From contig NZ_CP011789.1 of assembly GCF_001636055.1 (NCBI RefSeq), positions 2,356,001 through 2,420,000 on the forward strand: a stretch of 64,000 nucleotides of DNA. Reading direction: 5' to 3'. The notes under the pieces were generated by a model that was given only the letters and a program-made list of their open reading frames with translations, did no database searches and was not told where the DNA came from. How positions within the stretch are numbered: the first letter of the stretch is position 1; each line of letters opens with the position of its first letter. This document shows positions 47,046 to 56,645 of the stretch, piece after piece. Source of the DNA: Pseudomonas putida. Lineage in GTDB: Bacteria > Pseudomonadota > Gammaproteobacteria > Pseudomonadales > Pseudomonadaceae. Both the position numbers and the translations under genes were made by a program.

Positions 47046-48260
47046 TCACGAACCAACCCGCATGTGCGGGGCGTCATCCAGGGCGTGCAGGCGGAAACTG
47101 CGGGCATAGGCATGGGGGTCGCTGCCGTCCCAGCGGATGCCGTCGATCAGCAGGCTGCTGCGCATCGGTTCATCTGCGCAGGGCACGCCCACGGCCTGGG
47201 CTGCTTCACGGTACAGCGCCAGTTGTTGCACACGCGTGGCCACCGCCAGGTAGTCCGGATCCTCGCGCAGCAGGCCCCAGCGTCGGAACTGGGTCATGAA
47301 CCACATGCCGTCGGACAGATAGGGCAGGTTCGCCCGACCTTGATCATGCACGCGCAGGGCGTGACGATCCTGCCACCGGTTGCCCAGCCCGTCGTGGTAG
47401 TCGCCCAGCAGGCGCGGTTCGATGTTGCTGACTGGCGTATCCAGGTAGGCCCTGCCGCTGAGCAGCTGCGCCGTGCCTCGGCGATTTTCCGCGCTTTGCT
47501 CGATGAAGCGGCTGGCGGCGAGTATCGCCTTGACCAGCGCGCGGGCGCTGTTGGGGTAGTGCTCGACGAAAGCGCGGGTGCTGGCCAGGACCTTTTCTGG
47601 ATGGTCCGGCCAGATCGATTGACTGGTTGCCAGGGTGAAACCCTGGTTCTGCCCCACGGCGTCTGCCGACCAGGGCTCGCCGGCACAGAAGCCGTCGATA
47701 CGCCCGGCCTGCAGGTGTGCGACCATCTGTGCCGGTGGCACCACCACGCTGTCGACATCGTGCAGCGGGTGGATACCCTGGCTGGCCAGCCAGTAGTACA
47801 GCCACATGGCGTGAGTGCCGGTGGGAAACGTCTGGGCGAAGGTCAGGCGTGCGCCACGCTGGTGCACCAGCCGTGCCAGTGCTTCAGGGCTGGTCACGCC
47901 CTTGCGCTGCAGTTCCGGGGAAAGGTTGATGGCCTGGGCATTCTGGTTCAGGCCCATGAGCACCGCCATATCGTTGGCCACGGCACCGCCCATGCCCAGG
48001 TGCATGGCGTAGACCAGCCCGTACAGGCAGTGGGCAGCATCCAGTTCGCCGCTGGCGAGTTTGTCTCGGGTCCCGGCCCAGGAGGCCTGACGCTGCAGAT
48101 TGAGGGTCAGACCCTGGAGTTGGGCGAAGCCCTGCGTGGCCGCGACCACCACCGAGGCGCAGTCGGTCAGGGCCATGAAGCCGATGTTCAGGCTGGGTTT
48201 CTCGGGTGCATCGCTGCCGTTGACCCAGGCCAAGGGTGTTGTCGGAGGGGCTGTGTTCAC
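47046..48260 (-). CDS. nasS: Nitrate sensor protein NasS (periplasmic-binding-protein fold, cytoplasmic)
   Basis: A 404-residue protein of the NrtA/CmpA nitrate-binding family. It lacks a signal peptide (MNTAPPTTPLAWVNGSDAPE), as expected for a cytoplasmic sensor rather than a transporter subunit. Conserved blocks include LNIGFMALTDCASVVVAATQ, DAAHCLYGLVYAMHLGMGG and GRIDGFCAGEPWSADAV. It binds nitrate and controls NasT by direct contact. It heads the nasS-nasT-nasA-kinase run and is divergent from pyrD, with 128 bp between them. Confidence 0.95.
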   Translation of the reverse strand: MNTAPPTTPLAWVNGSDAPEKPSLNIGFMALTDCASVVVAATQGFAQLQGLTLNLQRQASWAGTRDKLASGELDAAHCLYGLVYAMHLGMGGAVANDMAVLMGLNQNAQAINLSPELQRKGVTSPEALARLVHQRGARLTFAQTFPTGTHAMWLYYWLASQGIHPLHDVDSVVVPPAQMVAHLQAGRIDGFCAGEPWSADAVGQNQGFTLATSQSIWPDHPEKVLASTRAFVEHYPNSARALVKAILAASRFIEQSAENRRGTAQLLSGRAYLDTPVSNIEPRLLGDYHDGLGNRWQDRHALRVHDQGRANLPYLSDGMWFMTQFRRWGLLREDPDYLAVATRVQQLALYREAAQAVGVPCADEPMRSSLLIDGIRWDGSDPHAYARSFRLHALDDAPHMRVGS

Positions 48261-48388
48261 GAAATATCCTCACCCGTACCGATCGGGTTGCCAGCGCTTC
48301 GAAGCAACCCATGTGCCAAGGCCCTGTCGCGCGGACGGCGCGCTGGCTATAATCGCATCCCTCACTCACCCCCGAGTCCTGCCTGCCC

Positions 48389-49411
48389 ATGTATACCCTG
48401 GCCCGCCAGCTGCTGTTCAAGCTCTCCCCGGAAACCTCCCACGACCTGTCGCTCGACCTCATCGGCGCCGGTGGCCGCCTTGGCCTCAATGGCCTGCTGT
48501 GCAAGCGCCCGGCCTCGGTGCCGGTGACCGTCATGGGCTTGAACTTCGCGAACCCCGTGGGCCTTGCCGCAGGCCTGGACAAGAACGGCGCGGCCATCGA
48601 TGGCTTCGCCCAGCTGGGCTTCGGCTTCGTCGAGATCGGCACTGTCACCCCGCGGCCACAGCCTGGCAATCCGAAGCCACGGTTGTTCCGCCTGCCGGAA
48701 GCGACTGCGATCATCAACCGCATGGGCTTCAACAACCTGGGTGTGGATCACCTGCTGGAACGGGTGCGCGCGGCGCGTTATGACGGCGTGCTGGGCATCA
48801 ACATCGGCAAGAATTTCGACACGCCAGTCGAGCGTGCCCAGGACGACTACCTGATCTGCCTCGAAAAAGTCTACACCCAGGCCAGCTACATCACGGTCAA
48901 CGTCAGCTCGCCCAACACTCCCGGCCTGCGCAGCCTGCAATTCGGTGATTCGCTCAAGCAACTGCTCGACGCGCTGGCCGAGCGTCGTGAGCAGCTGGCG
49001 AGCGAGCACGGCAAACGCGTGCCGCTGGCGATCAAGATCGCACCGGACATGAGCGATGAGGAAACCGCGCTGGTGGCGGCAGCCCTGGTCGAGTCGGGCA
49101 TGGATGCGGTAATCGCGACCAATACCACTTTGGGGCGCGAAGGGGTCGAAGGGCTGCCGTTCGGGGGCGAGGCGGGTGGGTTGTCCGGCGCGCCGGTGCT
49201 GGAGAAGAGCACTCACATCGTCAAGGTGCTGGCTGCTGAACTGGGCGGCAAGTTGCCGATCATCGCTGCGGGCGGGATCACCGAAGGTCGCCATGCCGCC
49301 GAGAAAATCGCAGCCGGTGCGAGCCTGGTGCAGATCTATTCGGGCTTCATCTACAAGGGCCCTGCACTGATTCGCGAAGCGGTGGATGCAATTGCGGCGC
49401 TGCCCCGCTAA
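48389..49411 (+). CDS. pyrD: Dihydroorotate dehydrogenase (quinone), class 2
   Basis: A 340-residue FMN enzyme of pyrimidine synthesis that oxidises dihydroorotate to orotate and reduces ubiquinone at the inner membrane. The N-terminal amphipathic helices ([20 protein letters not shown]) are the membrane-binding extension of class 2 enzymes. The catalytic serine region is in [12 protein letters not shown], and [20 protein letters not shown] binds FMN phosphate. Length matches E. coli PyrD. It is a single-gene unit on the plus strand, next to convergent rmf as in other Pseudomonas. Confidence 0.96.
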   Translation: MYTLARQLLFKLSPETSHDLSLDLIGAGGRLGLNGLLCKRPASVPVTVMGLNFANPVGLAAGLDKNGAAIDGFAQLGFGFVEIGTVTPRPQPGNPKPRLFRLPEATAIINRMGFNNLGVDHLLERVRAARYDGVLGINIGKNFDTPVERAQDDYLICLEKVYTQASYITVNVSSPNTPGLRSLQFGDSLKQLLDALAERREQLASEHGKRVPLAIKIAPDMSDEETALVAAALVESGMDAVIATNTTLGREGVEGLPFGGEAGGLSGAPVLEKSTHIVKVLAAELGGKLPIIAAGGITEGRHAAEKIAAGASLVQIYSGFIYKGPALIREAVDAIAALPR

Positions 49412-49418
49412 CAAAGAC

Positions 49419-49461
49419 GCGGCCCAATAAAAAGGGCCCCTTCAAGGGGCCCCTGGGCCGC
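49419..49461. terminator. Nested terminator between pyrD and rmf
   Basis: An inner stem GGGCCCC/GGGGCCC (49434-49440, 49446-49452) lies inside an outer stem GCGGCCCA/TGGGCCGC (49419-49426, 49454-49461). On the minus strand the inner stem is followed by TTTTT, so it is a good terminator for rmf; it may also end pyrD. Confidence 0.8.
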
Positions 49462-49513
49462 AGCCCGCCGCCCGGATGGGGCGTGCATGGTGACTCGAAT
49501 TCAGTGTCCTCGT

Positions 49514-49729
49514 TCAGCCAACGGCGTGATTTTCGTTGAGTCTCTGGATGCCAGCGGTGCCGGTCATGCCGTCCCAGTTGTCGCCGCGACCTTCACGCCA
49601 ACCGTTGATCCATGCCTGGCGAACGGATGGCAGATTGAAGGGGCAAAGTTCGCGGGATTTGCCGGTTACCCCGTATTGGTAGCCACGTGAATATGCTCTT
49701 TCCAACGGATCACGCTTAAGTCTTCTCAT
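49514..49729 (-). CDS. rmf: Ribosome modulation factor
   Basis: A 71-residue basic protein that dimerises 70S ribosomes to inactive 100S particles in stationary phase. The whole sequence follows RMF: MRRLKRDPLERAYSRGYQYG, VTGKSRELCPF, RQAWINGWREGRGDNW. The C-terminal 15 residues extend beyond the E. coli protein. Its 5' leader carries a hairpin that covers part of the ribosome site (49730-49742) and two GC hairpins further upstream, which suggests control at the RNA level. Confidence 0.95.
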   Translation of the reverse strand: MRRLKRDPLERAYSRGYQYGVTGKSRELCPFNLPSVRQAWINGWREGRGDNWDGMTGTAGIQRLNENHAVG

Positions 49730-50077
49730 AGGGTGTTGCCCTCACTTGTTGACTGTAATGTCCCGTCGGCCTCTCCGAGGCCGGGCAGAATCTTTCTGCC
49801 GGTTTTGCGCTCGCTGCCGGCGTGGCGAGCTGAAAGTGCCGCCTCGTTGCGAAGCGGCCTGAGGTCAGTTCTAACCAATGCGGGTCACAGTGTGAATGAT
49901 CAATTTGTCATAAGGACGTAACCTTTCCAGGGGTGAGGGGATAAGTAAATAAATGCGACTCAACCTTGTTTAGGTTTTGTCCCGCTATGATGAGGGTTTG
50001 CCGATGATTGAAATCATTTGGCCATTGGCGCCATCGAACTGACGCAACATCTGGTAATGCGACGAAGGGTCACATCG
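49730..50077 (-). promoter_or_regulatory. rmf leader and upstream region with several hairpins
   Basis: On the minus strand AGGG-CAACA-CCCT (complement of 49730-49742) directly precedes the rmf ATG and includes its GAGGG ribosome site. Further upstream are a 7-bp stem CGGCCTC-GGA-GAGGCCG (around 49768-49784) and GGCAG...CTGCC (around 49785-49801). GGA in a hairpin loop is the core of RsmA/CsrA sites. The remaining 200 bases up to 50077 contain no gene that I can support; AT-rich stretches at 49920-49980 probably hold promoters. Confidence 0.5.
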
Positions 50078-50176
50078 ATGCCTTCGTTAGACGAAATTTT
50101 CACACTGCCCGACGATCAAACCGCCTTGCGCCACCTGGCGCTGGATGTCGATCGGGTGGCCCGGTTTGCCGAATGA
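50078..50176 (+). CDS. Possible small protein, 32 aa, upstream of rlmKL
   Basis: ATG at 50078 opens a frame to the TGA at 50174-50176: MPSLDEIFTLPDDQTALRHL then ALDVDRVARFAE. An AAGGG ribosome site lies 8 bases upstream. The predicted peptide is acidic and helical with sensible codon use and no repeats. It ends about 100 bases before rlmKL. It may be an uncharacterised small protein, a leader peptide, or the start of a broken gene. I know of no homologue. Confidence 0.4.
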   Translation: MPSLDEIFTLPDDQTALRHLALDVDRVARFAE

Positions 50177-50278
50177 TCGGCACGCCACCCGGATACCTGC
50201 TGGAAGGGTATCCGGCAAACTCAGGCAACAGCGATGCGTCGCGTTGCCAGCACACAGCCCAGAGGCTCTGGAATCTAC

Positions 50279-52471
50279 ATGTCGGACTCACTCGAACTCT
50301 ATCTCACCTGTCCCAAAGGCCTGGAAGGGCTGCTTGCGGAAGAAGCCCGCGGCCTGGGCCTGGCCGACGTGCGCGAGCACACCTCGGCGATCCGCGGCGC
50401 GGCCGACATGGAAACTGCCTACCGGCTGTGCCTCTGGTCGCGCCTGGCCAACCGCGTGCTGTTGGTGGTCAAGCGCTTCGCCATGAAAAACGCCGACGAC
50501 CTCTATGATGGCGTGCACGGTGTCGACTGGCAGGACCACCTGGCCGCCGACGGCACCCTGGCGGTGGAGTTCAGTGGCCATGGATCGGGCATCGACAACA
50601 CCCACTTCGGTGCGCTCAAGGTCAAGGACGCCATTGTCGACAAGCTGCGCAACCGTGAAGGCCAGCGACCATCCGTGGACAAGATCGACCCTGACCTGCG
50701 TGTCCACCTGCGCCTGGACCGCGGCGAAGCCATCCTGTCCATCGACCTTTCCGGCCACAGCCTGCACCAACGCGGCTATCGCCTGCAGCAGGGTGCTGCA
50801 CCGCTCAAGGAAAACCTGGCTGCCGCGGTGTTGATCCGCGCCGGTTGGCCGCGTATTGCCGCCGAGGGCGGCGCGTTGGCCGACCCCATGTGCGGTGTCG
50901 GGACCTTCCTCGTCGAAGCTGCGATGATTGCCGCCGATATTGCACCGAACCTCAAGCGCGAGCGTTGGGGCTTCAGTGCCTGGCAGGGCCATGTCCCAGC
51001 GCTGTGGCGCAAGGTGCATGACGAGGCCCAGGCCCGTGCCCAGGCGGGCCTGGCCAAGCCGCCATTGTGGATTCGCGGCTACGAGGCCGATCCCCGGTTG
51101 ATTCAGCCCGGACGCAACAACGTCGAGCGTGCAGGCCTGGGTGACTGGGTGAAGATCTACCAGGGCGAAGTCGCCAGCTTCGAGCCGCGCCCGGACCAGA
51201 ACCAGAAAGGCCTGGTCATCAGCAACCCGCCCTATGGCGAGCGTCTGGGGGACGAGGCGAGCCTGCTGTACCTCTACCAGAACCTCGGCGAGCGCCTGCG
51301 CCAGGCCTGCATGGGCTGGGAAGCGGCGGTGTTCACCGGCGCACCCGAACTGGGCAAGCGCATGGGCATCCGCAGCCACAAGCAGTATGCGTTCTGGAAC
51401 GGTGCGCTGCCGTGCAAGCTGTTGCTGTTCAAGGTCCAGCCCGACCAGTTCGTGACGGGTGAGCGTCGCCCCACCGATGATCAGGCCGGCGACTCGCGTG
51501 CGGCACCGGCCGTGGCCCATGAACCGGCACGCCTTTCCGAAGGCGCGCAGATGTTCGCCAACCGCTTGCAGAAGAATCTGAAGCAGCTGGGCAAGTGGGC
51601 CCGCCGCGAGCAGGTCGACTGCTACCGTCTGTACGATGCCGACATGCCCGAATATGCCCTGGCGGTCGATCTGTATCATGATTGGGTGCACGTTCAGGAA
51701 TACGCAGCGCCGCGTTCGGTCGACCCGGACAAGGCCCAGGCGCGCCTGCTCGATGCCTTGGCTGCGATTCCCCAGGCCCTGGGTGTCGATCCTCAGCGCG
51801 TGGTGCTCAAGCGCCGCGAGCGTCAGGGCGGTACACGCCAGTATGAGCGTCAGGCCACGGAAGGGCGCTTCCAGGAAGTCAGCGAAGGCGGCGTCAAGCT
51901 GCTGGTCAACCTGACCGACTACCTGGACACCGGCCTGTTCCTCGATCACCGTCCGATTCGTCTGCGTATCCAGCGCGAAGCATCGGGCAAGCGCTTCCTC
52001 AACCTGTTCTGCTACACCGCTACCGCCACCGTGCATGCGGCCAAGGGGGGGGCGCGCAGTACCACCAGCGTCGACCTGTCGAAAACCTACCTGGATTGGG
52101 CGCGGCGCAACCTGTCGCTCAATGGCTTCTCCGAGCGCAACCGCCTGGAACAGAGCGATGTGATGGCCTGGCTGGAGAATGCCCAGGACAGCTACGACCT
52201 GATCTTCATCGACCCACCGACCTTCTCCAACTCCAAGCGCATGGAGGGGGTGTTCGACGTGCAGCGTGACCACGTGCGTCTGCTGGACCTGGCGATGGCG
52301 CGTCTGGCGCCGGGGGGCGTGTTGTACTTCTCCAACAACTTCCGCAAGTTCCAGCTCGACGAGCACCTGCTCGAGCGCTATGCGGTGGAAGAGATCAGCG
52401 CACAGACCCTGGATCCGGATTTTGCCCGCAATAACCGCATCCACCGGGCCTGGCGCCTGCAGCTACGCTGA
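50279..52471 (+). CDS. rlmKL: Bifunctional 23S rRNA methyltransferase RlmK/RlmL
   Basis: A 730-residue fused methyltransferase. The N-terminal half (THUMP plus RlmL domain) has the N2-guanine motif VISNPPYGERLGDE (about 325) and modifies G2445. The C-terminal half (RlmK) has LNLFCYTATATVHAAKGGAR and DLIFIDPPTFSNSKRMEGVF and adds m7G2069. I chose ATG 50279 (MSDSLELYLTCPKGLEGLLA), the conserved N-terminus; an in-frame start 15 codons upstream is not conserved. Length matches the gamma-proteobacterial fusion. It acts on 23S rRNA during assembly of the large subunit. Confidence 0.95.
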   Translation: MSDSLELYLTCPKGLEGLLAEEARGLGLADVREHTSAIRGAADMETAYRLCLWSRLANRVLLVVKRFAMKNADDLYDGVHGVDWQDHLAADGTLAVEFSGHGSGIDNTHFGALKVKDAIVDKLRNREGQRPSVDKIDPDLRVHLRLDRGEAILSIDLSGHSLHQRGYRLQQGAAPLKENLAAAVLIRAGWPRIAAEGGALADPMCGVGTFLVEAAMIAADIAPNLKRERWGFSAWQGHVPALWRKVHDEAQARAQAGLAKPPLWIRGYEADPRLIQPGRNNVERAGLGDWVKIYQGEVASFEPRPDQNQKGLVISNPPYGERLGDEASLLYLYQNLGERLRQACMGWEAAVFTGAPELGKRMGIRSHKQYAFWNGALPCKLLLFKVQPDQFVTGERRPTDDQAGDSRAAPAVAHEPARLSEGAQMFANRLQKNLKQLGKWARREQVDCYRLYDADMPEYALAVDLYHDWVHVQEYAAPRSVDPDKAQARLLDALAAIPQALGVDPQRVVLKRRERQGGTRQYERQATEGRFQEVSEGGVKLLVNLTDYLDTGLFLDHRPIRLRIQREASGKRFLNLFCYTATATVHAAKGGARSTTSVDLSKTYLDWARRNLSLNGFSERNRLEQSDVMAWLENAQDSYDLIFIDPPTFSNSKRMEGVFDVQRDHVRLLDLAMARLAPGGVLYFSNNFRKFQLDEHLLERYAVEEISAQTLDPDFARNNRIHRAWRLQLR

Positions 52472-52565
52472 AGAGAAGAAGTGCATTGCAGCGCTGATGG
52501 CTAATGGCTATAAATCAGCTCAGGGCCGAACAATTCGCAGGACGCTGACGTGGTGAGAATGCTCT

Positions 52566-54953
52566 ATGTCGAGGGTGCGTGCGAAGATGTTCGGCCTGAT
52601 CAGCGAGGCGCTCTCGGCCTGGGCCGTTGCGCTGGTCGCGCTGGTGGCCGGCGGGTTGCTCACTGCTGCGCTGGCCTTCGCCGCCCACGCCTTCTACAAG
52701 CAGCAGTTGCGTCAGCGCTTCGAACTGCTGGCCAGTGAGCGCTATAGCCGTATCGCCGAACGCTTCGAGGAGCAGGAACAGCGCCTGGACGGTCTGCGGC
52801 GCTTCTTCACCTATTCCAGTGACATTCTCCCCGAGGAGTTCGACGGTTACGCCCGCCCCTTGTTGCACCGTACCCAGGCATATTCCTGGGCGCCGCGGGT
52901 CGAAGCCGACGAGCGCGATGCCTTCGAGCGCCGCGCCAGCACCTGGCTGGGGCGCCCCTATCAGATTCGTGATTTCGATGCCCAAGGCCTTTGGCAGGCA
53001 TCGCCGTCACGGGCCTTCTATTATCCGGTGCTCTACACCCAGGCCACCCGCCAGCACGACCAGCCTTACGGGCTCGACCTGCGTAGCCAGCCTCAGCGCC
53101 AGGATGCGTTGGACCGCGCCACCACGCCCGGCAGCCTGGCGGTTTCCTCCCCACTGGACATGATCGATGTCGAGCCGGCCTACACCCGTGGCCTGCTGAT
53201 CGTCGCACCGGTGTTCACCGCGTCGGCGCCGAGCGGGCCGCCTGCCGGTTATGTCATGGCCTTGTTGAGCATGCGTCAGCTGATTGGCGAGGGGCTGCCG
53301 ACCGCGTCGGACGATAACCTGGTGGTACGTATCCTCGATCTGTCGGGCAGCCAGGGCCATGAGACGTTGTACGATTCGGGCAACCTAAGCGCGCCATTGC
53401 CTTTGACCAGCAGCCAATTGCTGCATCTGGCCGACCACCACTATCAGCTCGATATTCGCCCCAGCGAAGCCTTCCTCCAGGCCAACCGTTCCTCGGCGGT
53501 GTTCACCGTGACGCTGCTCGGTGGCTTGTTGAGCCTGTTGCTCAGCGCCTTGCTCTACAGCCTGTTCAGCCAGCGTCAACGTGCTTTGACCCTGGTAGAG
53601 CAGCGCACGGCGGCACTGCGCGTGAGCGAGCAGTCGCTGCGTGAGACTCACAACCAGCTACGCAGCGTGCTGGATGCCGCGACCCAGGTAGCGATCATTG
53701 CCACCAGCCTGCGGGGCGTGATCAGCACCTTCAATGCCGGAGCCCAGCGCATGCTGGGGTACTCGGCCGACGAAGCGCTCGGTCACCTGACGCTGGAGGA
53801 TCTGGTCCAGCCGGACGAACTGCGCCAGCGTGCCCATGCCTTGAGTCTGCGCTATGGGCGCGAGATCACGGCAGGCCAGGCGATGTTCGCCGAAACCGTG
53901 CAGGGTGGTGCAGGGGAGCCCGCGGAGTGGACCCTGATGCGCAAGGACGGCAGTCATTTGCTGGCCAACATGCTGGTGACGGCGGTGCTCGACGAGCAAG
54001 GCTTGTGGGTGGGTTACCTGGCCATTTGCATCGATGTCACCGAGCGTCGTCGTGTTCATGAAGCGTTGGCCGCCCGTGATCGGCTGCTGGAGAAGCTCAG
54101 TGCCGAGGTGCCGGGCGGCATCTACCAATATCGTCTGGATGCCGACGGCCATTCGTGTTTTCCCTACGCCAGCGCCGGGCTGCTGGACATTTATGAAGTG
54201 GATCTGCAGCTGCTGCGCCAAGACGCATCGACGGTGTTCGAGCGCATTCATCCGGACGATCTTGATCGGGTGCGCCGTTCGGTGCGCCAGTCGGCCGAGC
54301 GTATGACGCCCTGGCGCGAGGAGTACCGCGTCTGCCTGCCCCGCGCCGGTCTGCGTTGGGTGCGGGGGGAGGCAACGCCGGAGATCGGGGAGGAGGGCTG
54401 TACCCTTTGGCATGGCTATCTGACGGACATCTCCGATCTCAAGCGGGTGGAGGAGGAGTTGCGTGCATTGTCGGTGACTGATGTCCTTACCGGCATCCAC
54501 AATCGGCGTTACTTCCAGGAGCGACTCAAGGTCGAGCTGGAGCGGGCCCAGCGTGATGATCTGGACCTGGCAGTGATCATGCTCGATATCGACCACTTCA
54601 AATGCATAAACGACCAGTTTGGCCATGCTGTCGGCGATCGCGTGTTGCGCAGCCTTTGCCAGCGCATTGGCCATCGCTTGCGGCGGACCGATGTGTTCTG
54701 CCGGCTGGGAGGCGAGGAGTTCATGGTGCTGTGCCCGGGCAGCAATGCCGAGCAGGCCCGCAAGCTTGCGTTGGAGCTGTGGCAGGGAGTACGCGGTGTG
54801 CCGGTCGAGGGGGTCGGCCGGGTGACGGCCAGTTTCGGCGTGGCGGGATGGCGTGTCGGTGAAGGGGCTGATGCCTTGTTGCTGCGAGCGGATGCGGGGG
54901 TCTATGCGGCCAAGCAGGCCGGGCGCGATCGCGTGGAAGCGGAGTTGCCTTGA
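52566..54953 (+). CDS. CHASE-PAS-GGDEF diguanylate cyclase
   Basis: A 795-residue membrane sensor that makes cyclic-di-GMP. A first membrane helix (about 17-38) and a second (about 312-335) flank a periplasmic CHASE domain (starting ERFEEQEQRLDGLRRFFTYS). Two PAS domains follow (about 365-495 with LGYSADEALGHLTLEDLV, and about 500-620). The GGDEF domain has GGEEF at 715-719 and an inhibitory RxxD site at 706-709, five residues before it, so product inhibition is likely. No EAL domain is present. Its ligand is unknown. The preferred start is the ATG at 52566; an internal ATG at 52587 (MFGLISEALSAW) is possible. Confidence 0.92.
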   Translation: MSRVRAKMFGLISEALSAWAVALVALVAGGLLTAALAFAAHAFYKQQLRQRFELLASERYSRIAERFEEQEQRLDGLRRFFTYSSDILPEEFDGYARPLLHRTQAYSWAPRVEADERDAFERRASTWLGRPYQIRDFDAQGLWQASPSRAFYYPVLYTQATRQHDQPYGLDLRSQPQRQDALDRATTPGSLAVSSPLDMIDVEPAYTRGLLIVAPVFTASAPSGPPAGYVMALLSMRQLIGEGLPTASDDNLVVRILDLSGSQGHETLYDSGNLSAPLPLTSSQLLHLADHHYQLDIRPSEAFLQANRSSAVFTVTLLGGLLSLLLSALLYSLFSQRQRALTLVEQRTAALRVSEQSLRETHNQLRSVLDAATQVAIIATSLRGVISTFNAGAQRMLGYSADEALGHLTLEDLVQPDELRQRAHALSLRYGREITAGQAMFAETVQGGAGEPAEWTLMRKDGSHLLANMLVTAVLDEQGLWVGYLAICIDVTERRRVHEALAARDRLLEKLSAEVPGGIYQYRLDADGHSCFPYASAGLLDIYEVDLQLLRQDASTVFERIHPDDLDRVRRSVRQSAERMTPWREEYRVCLPRAGLRWVRGEATPEIGEEGCTLWHGYLTDISDLKRVEEELRALSVTDVLTGIHNRRYFQERLKVELERAQRDDLDLAVIMLDIDHFKCINDQFGHAVGDRVLRSLCQRIGHRLRRTDVFCRLGGEEFMVLCPGSNAEQARKLALELWQGVRGVPVEGVGRVTASFGVAGWRVGEGADALLLRADAGVYAAKQAGRDRVEAELP

Positions 54954-54995
54954 GGTGGCCGGGGCTGGGTGACAGCCCCGGTTTGTCCGTTTCTG

Positions 54996-56459
54996 TCAGG
55001 GCACTACGCCGACAGTCCCGGTGCCGACCTTGGGCTGGCGGTAGAGCTCCAGCAACACCTGATCCAGGACCTGGGAGGCGCCCCACGGCTTTGGATCATT
55101 GAGAATCGCCGACACGGCCCAGGTATGACCGTTGCTGTCGCGACTGAAGCCTGCGATCGCGCGTACGGTGTTGAGGGTGCCGGTCTTGATGTGCGCCTCG
55201 CCGGTCATGGCGGTGCGCTTCAGGCGCTTGCGCATGGTGCCATCCATGCCCACCAATGGCATCGAGCTGATGAATTCGGCCGCATAGGGGCTCTTCCACG
55301 CGGCTTGTAGCAAAGCCGCCATTTCACGTGTGCTGACACGCTCGGCGCGTGAAAGGCCAGAGCCGTTCTCCATCACGAGGTGCGGTGCGGTGATGCCTTT
55401 CTTGGCCAGCCACTGGCGCACGACACGCTGTGCCGCGCGGGCATCGTCGCCGTCGGCATCGGTGCGAAATTGCGCGCCCAGGCTGAGGAACAGTTGCTGG
55501 GCCATGGTGTTGTTGCTGTATTTGTTGATATCGCGGATCACCTCGACCAGGTCTGGCGAGAAGGCCCGGGCCAGCAGGCGTGCGCTCTTGGGCACGTTTT
55601 CGATGCGGTCACGGCCCTGGATGCTGCCGCCGAGCTCGTTCCAGATCGCCCTGACTGCACCGGCCGCATAGGCGGGGTGGTCGAGCAGGGCCAGATAAGT
55701 TTGCGAGTTGCAGCCGTCGCCGAGCTGCCCACTGACCGTGACGCTCACGCCATCGGGCTGCACCACGGGGTTGTAGCGTACATCGCCGGTGCATTGCTTC
55801 GAGGCCACGGCCTTGACCTGATTGTCGATGCGGATGCTGGCGATGGGCGGCTCGACCGAAACCACGACCTTGCCGCCATCGTTGCGGGCCACGAAGCGCA
55901 GGGCCTTGAGGTTGACCAGCAGCGAGTCCGGCTTGACCAGGAAGGGCTTGTTGACGTCGCCACCATCATCGTCGAAATGCGGCAGGGTGGGTTGAACGAA
56001 ATGGCTGCGGTCCAGTACCAGGTCCCCGGTGACGGTGCGCACACCGTTGGCACGCAGGTCACGCATCAGTAACCAGAGCTTTTCCATGTTCAGTTTCGGA
56101 TCGCCGCCACCCTTGAGGTAGAGGTTACCGTTGAGCACGCCGTTGTTCAGGGTGCCATCGGTGTAGAACTCGGTCTTCCACTGAAAGGTCGGGCCGAGCA
56201 ATTCGAGGGCGGCGTAGGTGGTCACCAGCTTCATGGTCGAGGCCGGGTTGACCGAGACATCGGCATTGAAGACGGTCGGCGTGCCCGGTCCATCGAGTGG
56301 CAGCATCACCAGCGACAGGGCATTGTCCTGCAGCTTGTTGGTCTTGAGTGCCTGCTGCACCTTCGGTGGCAAGCTGGTGTTGACGGCGGCAGCCTGGCTG
56401 GGCAAGGCGATGGGAAGGAGTAGGCCGGCGAAAAGCAGTGGGCGAAGCGTCTTGATCAT
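54996..56459 (-). CDS. dacB: D-alanyl-D-alanine carboxypeptidase/endopeptidase PBP4
   Basis: A 487-residue periplasmic class C penicillin-binding protein. It has a signal peptide (MIKTLRPLLFAGLLLPIALP through SQAAA). The catalytic triad motifs are SxxK as STMK (S74-K77), SxN in INKYSNNTMAQQL, and KTG in HIKTGTLN. It cleaves D-Ala-D-Ala and cross-links in peptidoglycan. It is divergent from yggL, with 186 bp between them, and convergent with the cyclase gene. Length is close to that of E. coli DacB. Confidence 0.95.
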   Translation of the reverse strand: MIKTLRPLLFAGLLLPIALPSQAAAVNTSLPPKVQQALKTNKLQDNALSLVMLPLDGPGTPTVFNADVSVNPASTMKLVTTYAALELLGPTFQWKTEFYTDGTLNNGVLNGNLYLKGGGDPKLNMEKLWLLMRDLRANGVRTVTGDLVLDRSHFVQPTLPHFDDDGGDVNKPFLVKPDSLLVNLKALRFVARNDGGKVVVSVEPPIASIRIDNQVKAVASKQCTGDVRYNPVVQPDGVSVTVSGQLGDGCNSQTYLALLDHPAYAAGAVRAIWNELGGSIQGRDRIENVPKSARLLARAFSPDLVEVIRDINKYSNNTMAQQLFLSLGAQFRTDADGDDARAAQRVVRQWLAKKGITAPHLVMENGSGLSRAERVSTREMAALLQAAWKSPYAAEFISSMPLVGMDGTMRKRLKRTAMTGEAHIKTGTLNTVRAIAGFSRDSNGHTWAVSAILNDPKPWGASQVLDQVLLELYRQPKVGTGTVGVVP

Positions 56460-56645
56460 GAGTGCTGTAACCCTGCGGGCGAGGGAAAGGGACGATGGGG
56501 CTGTAAGAGATGATGGCCCCTTGGCGAAATATAGTGCGCATTATGCCCCAAGCGTGCAGTTTGTGGGCAGGTTCGACACAAAAGCGCCGCTCTGGCGCGG
56601 AAACTGGTAAAGTGCCGCGCGTAATTACTCAAGAGGATTGTTTCA

